Assembly: GCF_000026985.1 (NCBI RefSeq)
Contig: NC_017390.1
Span: 2,701,336-2,765,335, forward strand
Reading direction: 5' to 3'
DNA: 64,000 nt
DNA from: Erwinia pyrifoliae DSM 12163
GTDB lineage: Bacteria > Pseudomonadota > Gammaproteobacteria > Enterobacterales > Enterobacteriaceae
Shown here: positions 58,304 to 64,000 of the stretch, in pieces
Position numbering within the stretch: position 1 is the stretch's first letter
How the letters are laid out: each line of letters starts with the position of its first letter
Translations under genes and position numbers: made by a program
Notes under the pieces: model-generated
Database searches by the model: none
Told to the model about the DNA's origin: nothing
Seen by the model: only the letters and a program-made list of their open reading frames with translations

Positions 58304-58976
58304 CAGCAATGCACTCCACGCGCTTTTTGGCGGCACGTTTGATCCGATTCATTACGGTCATCTGCGTCCGGTAGAAGCGATGGCCGCCGTAGCTGGCCTG
58401 CAAAAGGTCACTCTGCTACCCAACAACGTACCGCCACACCGTCCACAGCCGGAAGCGACGCCGGCACAAAGGGCAGAGATGGTTCGGCTGGCGATTGCCG
58501 GTAATCCACTGTTTGACCTTGACCTGCGTGAAATGAAGCGTGAAACGCCCTCTTACACTATCGACACGCTGGCTGCGGTGCGTGCCGAACGCGGAGCGCA
58601 TCAGCCGCTGGCCTTTATTATTGGTCAGGACTCCCTGTTAACCTTACATCAGTGGTACCGTTGGCAGGATTTGCTGTCGCTGTGCCATCTGCTGGTCTGC
58701 CAGCGGCCAGGATATCGCAGCGCGATGGAAACCACTGAGTTGCAACACTGGCTGAACAGCCATCGGACGTATTCTCCCGAGGATCTGCAGCAGAATCCGG
58801 CCGGCAACGTGTTCCTGGCGCAAACCCCGCTGGTGGCTATTTCCGCCACGGAAATCCGCGCGCGGCGTCATCGGGGAGAATCGGATGCCGACCTGCTGCC
58901 ACCTGCAGTCAGCGCATATATCGATCGCGAGCGTTTATATCGCAACCCTCAACGGCATGATATACTGCGTCGCTAA
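58296..58976 (+). CDS. nadD: NadD, nicotinate-mononucleotide adenylyltransferase
   Basis: 226-residue nucleotidyltransferase making deamido-NAD from NaMN. The (T/H)XGH-type motif is [16 protein letters not shown] at the N-terminus; [28 protein letters not shown] and the C-terminal ISATEIRAR (ATP binding) are present. About thirteen residues longer than E. coli NadD, mainly a charged C-terminal tail. Confidence 0.97.
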   Translation: MRDSNALHALFGGTFDPIHYGHLRPVEAMAAVAGLQKVTLLPNNVPPHRPQPEATPAQRAEMVRLAIAGNPLFDLDLREMKRETPSYTIDTLAAVRAERGAHQPLAFIIGQDSLLTLHQWYRWQDLLSLCHLLVCQRPGYRSAMETTELQHWLNSHRTYSPEDLQQNPAGNVFLAQTPLVAISATEIRARRHRGESDADLLPPAVSAYIDRERLYRNPQRHDILRR

Positions 58977-59087
58977 TTTTTCTGGGGCGATATCTGCCCT
59001 TTTAATACACCATGTTACGGTTATCATTTCAGCTCGCGCCGCGAATATGAGATAGCCCCGCAGACTTAAATCCCAAGGGGGAACCTT

Positions 59088-59405
59088 TTGCAAGGTCAAG
59101 CACTCCAAGACTTCGTTGTTGATAAAATAGACGATCTCAAAGGCCAGAACATCGTTACTCTCGATGTACGCGGCAAATCCAGCATCACCGACTGTATGGT
59201 TATCTGCACCGGTACTTCCACGCGTCACGTTGTGTCGATTGCTGAACATGTGGTCCAGGAAGCTCGCCTTGCCGGTTTGCGCCCGTTTGGCGTTGATGGC
59301 CGTGCTGCAGCTGACTGGGTCGTCGTTGATTTGGGCGAAGTGATCGTTCATGTGATGCAGGAAGAGAGCCGTCAGCTGTACGAACTGGAAAAGCTCTGGA
59401 GTTAA
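59088..59405 (+). CDS. rsfS: RsfS, ribosomal silencing factor
   Basis: 105-residue DUF143/Iojap protein that binds ribosomal protein L14 and blocks subunit joining in stationary phase or starvation. [51 protein letters not shown] and YELEKLW are diagnostic. TTG start at 59088 with AAGGGGG upstream, as in E. coli. Four bp before rlmH. Confidence 0.96.
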   Translation: MQGQALQDFVVDKIDDLKGQNIVTLDVRGKSSITDCMVICTGTSTRHVVSIAEHVVQEARLAGLRPFGVDGRAAADWVVVDLGEVIVHVMQEESRQLYELEKLWS

Positions 59406-59408
59406 GCC

Positions 59409-59879
59409 GTGAAGCTGCAACTGGTTGCCGTCGGCAGCAAAATGCCCGACTGGGTGCAAACAGGCTTTATGGCATATCTGCGTCGCTTTCCTAAGGATAT
59501 GCCCTTCGAGCTGGTTGAAATTCCCGCCGGGAAGCGCGGTAAGAATGCAGATATTAAACGCATCCTGGAGAAAGAAGGCGAAATGATGCTGGCAGCAGCC
59601 GGCAAAGGTAACCGCATCGTCACGCTGGATATACCCGGCCAGCCGTGGGAAACGCCGCAGCTTGCCAACCAGCTTGAACGCTGGAAGCAGGATGGCCGTG
59701 ATGTCAGCCTGTTTATCGGCGGCCCGGAAGGACTGTCACCCGCCTGCAAGGCAGCGGCGGAACAAAGCTGGTCACTCTCAGCGCTAACTCTGCCCCATCC
59801 GCTGGTTCGCGTGCTGGTTGCAGAGAGTTTATATCGTGCATGGAGCATTACTGCGAATCACCCTTATCATCGAGAGTAA
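59409..59879 (+). CDS. rlmH: RlmH, 23S rRNA m3-pseudouridine1915 methyltransferase
   Basis: 156-residue SPOUT methyltransferase with a trefoil knot. [20 protein letters not shown] at the N-terminus and the knot motifs [12 protein letters not shown] and [29 protein letters not shown] start at 59409. Between rsfS and mrdA, the conserved enterobacterial order. Confidence 0.97.
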   Translation: MKLQLVAVGSKMPDWVQTGFMAYLRRFPKDMPFELVEIPAGKRGKNADIKRILEKEGEMMLAAAGKGNRIVTLDIPGQPWETPQLANQLERWKQDGRDVSLFIGGPEGLSPACKAAAEQSWSLSALTLPHPLVRVLVAESLYRAWSITANHPYHRE

Positions 59880-59913
59880 CGGATAAGGTCAACCGGACAG
59901 ACATAAGCAGCGG

Positions 59914-61818
59914 ATGAAATTACAACGTAACTCCTTTCGTGACTACACTGCCGAGCAGACGCTGTTTGTTCGCCGGGCGCTGATCGCCTTTGTTGGCATT
60001 TTACTGCTCTCCGGTATTCTGGTGGCCAATCTCTACCACCTGCAAATTATCCGCTTTGACGACTACAGTACGCGATCTAATGCCAACCGCATTAAGCTGG
60101 TTCCGGTGGCCCCCAGCCGGGGGATCATCTTTGACCGCAACGGTATTCCGCTGGCGCTTAATCGCACCATCTATCAGCTCGAACTGGTACCGGAAAAAGT
60201 CGACAATCTGCAAGAAACCCTGCAACAGCTTAAGCCTGTTGTCGATCTGACCGATGAAGACCTGGACACTTTTCAAAAAGAGCGCAAACGGTCGCGCCGC
60301 TTCACCTCAATTGCGCTGAAAACCAGCCTGACTGAAGTTCAGGTAGCCCGCTTTGCGGTCAACCAATATCGCTTCCCCGGCGTGGAAGTGAAGGGCTACC
60401 AACGTCGTTTTTACCCTTACGGTTCCGCCCTGACCCATGTATTGGGTTACGTGTCGAAAATTAACGACCGCGACGTCGAGCGACTCGATAAAGTGGGAGA
60501 ATGGCCTAATTACGCGGCAAGCCATGACATCGGCAAACTAGGCATCGAGCGTTATTACGAAGATGTGCTGCATGGCAAAACCGGCTACGAAGAGGTGGAA
60601 GTTAACAACCGTGGGCGGGTTATCCGCCAGCTACATGAGCAAGAACCGCAGGCCGGTCGAGACATCCATCTGACGATCGACCTCAAGCTGCAGCAGTATA
60701 TTGAAACCCTGCTGGCGGGCAGCCGTGCTGCCGTGGTGGTAACCGACCCGCGTAATGGCGAAGTGCTGGCGATGGTTTCTATGCCCAGTTACGACCCTAA
60801 TCCCTTCGTCGGCGGTATCTCAAGCAAGCAATACAGCCTGTTGATCAATGATGAAAACCGCCCGCTGATTAACCGTACGACCCAGGGGGCTTACCCTCCG
60901 GCCTCAACGGTGAAACCCTATATTGCCGTTTCTGCCCTCACCGCCGGGGTCATTACGCGCAACACCAGCTTATTCGATCCGGGATGGTGGCAACTTCCCG
61001 GTTCGGAAAAACGCTTTCGTGACTGGAAACACTGGGGGCACGGTCGCCTTAACGTGACAAAGTCACTGGAAGAATCTGCCGATACGTTCTTCTATCAGGT
61101 CGCCTACGATATGGGAATCGATCGCTTGAGTGAATGGATGAGCAAGTTTGGTTACGGGCAGCTTTCCGGCATCGATCTGACGGAAGAAACGCCCGGTAAT
61201 ATGCCAACGCGTGAATGGAAAATGAAACGCTTTAAGAAGCCCTGGTATCAGGGAGATACGATCCCGGTTGGCATTGGGCAAGGGTACTGGACTGCCACCC
61301 CGGTGCAGATGAATAAGGCGCTGATCACCCTGATTAACGACGGCGTGATTAAAACCCCTCACCTGATGATGGACACCGTGCAGGGAGCGAGTAAAGTGCC
61401 GTGGCGTCAGCCGCCAAGCGCCCCGGTTGCAGACGTACATAGCGGTTACTGGGAAATGGCCAAAGACGGAATGTATGGCGTGGCGAATCGCCCTAACGGC
61501 ACCGCGCGCAAGAGCTTTGCTGATGCACCGTATAAAATAGCCGCCAAGTCGGGTACGGCGCAAGTGTTTGGTTTGAAAGCAAATGAGACCTATAACGCCC
61601 ACAAACTCACAGAGCGACTGCGTGACCATAAACTGATGACCGCTTTTGCCCCCTACGACCAGCCGCGCGTAGCGGTAACCATGATCCTGGAAAACGGCGG
61701 AGCGGGTCCGGCAGTCGGCACCATTATGCGCCAGATCCTCGACCATATTATTCTTGGCGACAACAATACCAACCTGCCTGTCGCGGCGCCAACGCCACCA
61801 GGCTACGAGGGTGAATAA
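59914..61818 (+). CDS. mrdA: MrdA (PBP2), rod-shape transpeptidase
   Basis: 634-residue class B penicillin-binding protein of the elongasome. N-terminal transmembrane helix (RRALIAFVGILLLSGILVANLYHL), dimerisation domain with NQYRFPGVEVKGYQRR, and transpeptidase domain with the nucleophile STVK near residue 331, the SAD motif in ESADTFFYQ and KSGTAQ. Works with RodA, encoded 7 bp downstream. Confidence 0.98.
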   Translation: MKLQRNSFRDYTAEQTLFVRRALIAFVGILLLSGILVANLYHLQIIRFDDYSTRSNANRIKLVPVAPSRGIIFDRNGIPLALNRTIYQLELVPEKVDNLQETLQQLKPVVDLTDEDLDTFQKERKRSRRFTSIALKTSLTEVQVARFAVNQYRFPGVEVKGYQRRFYPYGSALTHVLGYVSKINDRDVERLDKVGEWPNYAASHDIGKLGIERYYEDVLHGKTGYEEVEVNNRGRVIRQLHEQEPQAGRDIHLTIDLKLQQYIETLLAGSRAAVVVTDPRNGEVLAMVSMPSYDPNPFVGGISSKQYSLLINDENRPLINRTTQGAYPPASTVKPYIAVSALTAGVITRNTSLFDPGWWQLPGSEKRFRDWKHWGHGRLNVTKSLEESADTFFYQVAYDMGIDRLSEWMSKFGYGQLSGIDLTEETPGNMPTREWKMKRFKKPWYQGDTIPVGIGQGYWTATPVQMNKALITLINDGVIKTPHLMMDTVQGASKVPWRQPPSAPVADVHSGYWEMAKDGMYGVANRPNGTARKSFADAPYKIAAKSGTAQVFGLKANETYNAHKLTERLRDHKLMTAFAPYDQPRVAVTMILENGGAGPAVGTIMRQILDHIILGDNNTNLPVAAPTPPGYEGE

Positions 61819-61824
61819 CCGGTT

Positions 61825-62937
61825 ATGAGCAGTAGCCATCAGAAAAAGACACTTTGGGCGCGTATCCATATTGATCCGCTATTTTGCCTTATTATCGCCG
61901 CGCTGCTGGTCTACAGTGCGCTAGTGATGTGGAGTGCCAGCGGGCAGGATCCGGGCATGATGGAGCGTAAACTCGCTCAGATTTGCATGGGTGTTGTCGT
62001 GATGCTGGTAATGGCGCAGATCCCGCCCCGCGTTTATGAAGGCTGGGCGCCCTATTTGTACATCCTGTGTGTTGTGCTGCTGATTGCGGTTGACGCCTTT
62101 GGCCAAATCAGTAAGGGCGCGCAGCGCTGGCTGGATCTTGGCGTGGTGCGGTTTCAGCCATCGGAGATAGCCAAAATTGCCGTGCCGCTGATGGTGGCGC
62201 GCTTTATTAACCGCGATATTTGCCCGCCAACGCTGAAAAATACCGCTATCGCGCTGATCCTGATCTTTCTGCCGACACTGCTGGTTGCGGCACAGCCTGA
62301 CCTGGGGACATCCATTCTTATTGCCGCTTCCGGCCTGTTTGTCCTGTTCCTGTCGGGAATGAGCTGGAAACTGATCGCGGTGGCAGTGCTGCTGCTGGCG
62401 GCATTTATCCCCGTTTTATGGTTCTTCCTGATGCACGACTATCAGCGTGACCGCGTGATGATGCTGCTGAACCCGGAAAGCGACCCGCTTGGCGCCGGTT
62501 ATCATATTATCCAGTCCAAGATTGCTATTGGTTCCGGCGGGCTGCCTGGCAAAGGCTGGCTGCACGGGACTCAGTCTCAACTGGAGTTTCTGCCCGAGCG
62601 CCATACCGACTTTATCTTTGCCGTGCTGGCTGAAGAATTAGGATTGGTCGGCGTAGTGGTTCTGCTGATACTCTACGTCATGCTGATTTTGCGCGGCCTG
62701 GTCATGGCCGCACGCGCGCAGACCACCTTCGGTCGCGTGATGGCGGGGGGGATGATGCTGATCTTCTTTGTCTATGTTTTTGTGAACATTGGCATGGTTA
62801 GCGGCATCTTGCCGGTGGTTGGGGTACCGCTACCGCTGGTCAGTTACGGCGGGTCCGCGCTTATCGTTTTGATGGCCGGATTTGGTATCATTATGTCGAT
62901 TCATACCCATCGAAAATTGTTGTCAAAAAGCGTTTAA
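61825..62937 (+). CDS. mrdB: MrdB (RodA), SEDS peptidoglycan glycosyltransferase
   Basis: 370-residue polytopic SEDS protein with about ten helices. It contains the conserved [33 protein letters not shown], the catalytic-Asp loop ([18 protein letters not shown]) and the C-terminal [17 protein letters not shown]. Polymerises lipid II during cell elongation with PBP2. Length equals E. coli RodA. Confidence 0.98.
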   Translation: MSSSHQKKTLWARIHIDPLFCLIIAALLVYSALVMWSASGQDPGMMERKLAQICMGVVVMLVMAQIPPRVYEGWAPYLYILCVVLLIAVDAFGQISKGAQRWLDLGVVRFQPSEIAKIAVPLMVARFINRDICPPTLKNTAIALILIFLPTLLVAAQPDLGTSILIAASGLFVLFLSGMSWKLIAVAVLLLAAFIPVLWFFLMHDYQRDRVMMLLNPESDPLGAGYHIIQSKIAIGSGGLPGKGWLHGTQSQLEFLPERHTDFIFAVLAEELGLVGVVVLLILYVMLILRGLVMAARAQTTFGRVMAGGMMLIFFVYVFVNIGMVSGILPVVGVPLPLVSYGGSALIVLMAGFGIIMSIHTHRKLLSKSV

Positions 62938-62948
62938 GAGGCATAAAC

Positions 62949-64000
62949 ATGCGTAAGAATTGGCTTTGTATCGCGCTGGCATCAGCATTGCTGACTGCCT
63001 GTACAACTGACAACGATCAGCGGGCGGCGGTCGCACAGCAGCAACCTGCTTACAACGGCCCGGTGGTAGAGATCGGCGGTGCTGAACCGCAATATGAACC
63101 GTTTAATCCGGCGACCGCTCAGGACTATAAGGTCAACGGCAATAGCTACAAAATTGTTAAAGACCCGTCAAACTTTAGCCAGACAGGCATCGCCACCTCG
63201 TACGGTGAGGAGAGGGGGAGCAACCAGACCGCAACGGGTGAGCTGCTTGATGCCAATGCGATGACCGCAGCGCACCCGACACTGCCGTTACCCAGCTACG
63301 TGCGCGTCACCAATCTGGCCAACGGCCGCATGATTGTCGTGCGCGTCAACGATCGTGGGCCATATACGCCGGGGCGCATTATCGATCTGTCACGGGCAGC
63401 GGCTGACCGGCTCAATATCTCTAATCATACCCGGGTACGTATCGACTATATCAGCGTCGCGCCGGACGGCTCACTGTCAGGCCCCGGCACCATCGGTACT
63501 ACCGTGGCGAAACAGAGCTACGCGCTGCCATCGCGCCCGGATATTGGCGGTGGTATGACTGCCAACGACGGCGGGGCGGCGGTTTCTGCGCCCTCGTTAC
63601 AACCGGCGCAAAGCTCCAGCCCGCAGCAGGAGGCGCGTCCGGTGGACAACGCAACGCTGAGCAATAATGATCACGCTATGGGTGCACCAGTACGTAGCAG
63701 CGGCTTCCTCGGTGCCGCGCAGCCGTTACAAAGCGGCGTACTTGAAGGCAGCGAGCCGGAAGTCACTGCACCTGCGCCCGCCAGTTCCGCTGCGGCCAAA
63801 GCGCCTGCTGCCGCTACCACAGCGGCAGTAGCGGCCAGCGGTCACTATGTGGTACAGGTCGGTGCACTCAACAACCCAGACAACGCCCGTCAAATGGCGA
63901 CCAGCCTGGGCAAGCGCTTTGGCGTTACCGGGGCGGTCGACAGCCGTGGCAACATTTACCGCGTACAGCTGGGCCGTTTTAGCTCTCGTCAGCAGGCCGC
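62949..64000 (+). CDS. rlpA: RlpA septal lipoprotein (truncated by window end)
   Basis: First ~350 residues of RlpA. Lipoprotein signal [18 protein letters not shown], then a double-psi beta-barrel domain with [33 protein letters not shown] and [25 protein letters not shown] (about 80-180), a long low-complexity Ala/Pro/Ser/Gln linker, and the beginning of a SPOR domain ([20 protein letters not shown]) that binds denuded septal glycan. It starts 11 bp after mrdB. In this family some members are lytic transglycosylases; E. coli RlpA is thought inactive. Confidence 0.95.
   Translation, partial: MRKNWLCIALASALLTACTTDNDQRAAVAQQQPAYNGPVVEIGGAEPQYEPFNPATAQDYKVNGNSYKIVKDPSNFSQTGIATSYGEERGSNQTATGELLDANAMTAAHPTLPLPSYVRVTNLANGRMIVVRVNDRGPYTPGRIIDLSRAAADRLNISNHTRVRIDYISVAPDGSLSGPGTIGTTVAKQSYALPSRPDIGGGMTANDGGAAVSAPSLQPAQSSSPQQEARPVDNATLSNNDHAMGAPVRSSGFLGAAQPLQSGVLEGSEPEVTAPAPASSAAAKAPAAATTAAVAASGHYVVQVGALNNPDNARQMATSLGKRFGVTGAVDSRGNIYRVQLGRFSSRQQA

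Noticed and set aside
1..64000. CRISPR array, prophage, IS element, toxin-antitoxin or defence island
   Set aside because: No repeat-spacer pattern, transposase, integrase, phage or toxin-like gene was seen; the tRNA operon shows no integrated element at either end.

Overview
This window is an ordinary stretch of enterobacterial core chromosome. Protein identities, tRNA genes and gene order all point to Enterobacterales. The best fit is a member of the Erwinia lineage (Erwiniaceae): the order is the E. coli 14-17 min region read backwards, but it lacks several E. coli blocks (cydABX-ybgE, abrB, dtpD, kdpFABCD, chiPQ) and carries pcp with two DUF membrane genes. The genus is inferred from memory of gene order and was not tested.

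Layout: 1-1.9 kb, ybgC-tolQRA (minus strand, tolA cut by the window edge), the envelope-constriction machine. 2.2-11.8 kb, sdhCDAB-sucABCD (minus), divergent across a 628-bp regulatory region from gltA (plus); together they cover citrate synthase, 2-oxoglutarate dehydrogenase, succinyl-CoA synthetase and succinate dehydrogenase of the TCA cycle. 13.8-22.6 kb, one long minus-strand run, ybgA-phrB-ybgI-pxpB-pxpC-pxpA-DUF969-DUF979-pcp-nei. It places a complete 5-oxoproline module (release from peptides, probable membrane transport, ATP-driven ring opening) between two DNA-repair genes. 22.7-23.9 kb, ybfA and a lone kdpE, with the Kdp potassium pump and the sensor kinase absent. 24-31 kb, pgm, seqA, ybfF, ybfE, fldA, fur, and a tryptophan permease (mtr) with a likely TrpR operator.

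31-41.3 kb, glnS, then the N-acetylglucosamine system: nagE (minus) and nagBACD (plus) diverging from a CRP-controlled region, then asnB. 41.5-42.2 kb, a six-gene tRNA operon (Met-Leu-Gln-Met-Gln-Gln) with a near-consensus promoter and a terminator. 42.3-49.4 kb, ubiF, miaB, ybeZ-ybeY-corC-lnt. 49.5-53.2 kb, the gltIJKL glutamate/aspartate ABC importer with a textbook sigma-54 promoter and an SroC-like RNA between gltI and gltJ. 53.4-64 kb, ybeL, leuS-lptE-holA-nadD, rsfS-rlmH-mrdA-mrdB and rlpA (cut by the window end), covering LPS export, replication, NAD synthesis, ribosome control and rod-shape peptidoglycan synthesis.

I found no phage, IS element, CRISPR array, toxin-antitoxin or defence locus, and no convincing new system. 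The items most worth a second look are the 5-oxoproline cluster with its two uncharacterised membrane proteins, the fused DUF523-DUF1722 protein beside photolyase, the orphan KdpE at a clean deletion site, the shortened uof-like leader before fur, the 200-bp palindromic-ended repeat between glnS and nagE, and the periodic motif in the sdhB-sucA spacer.
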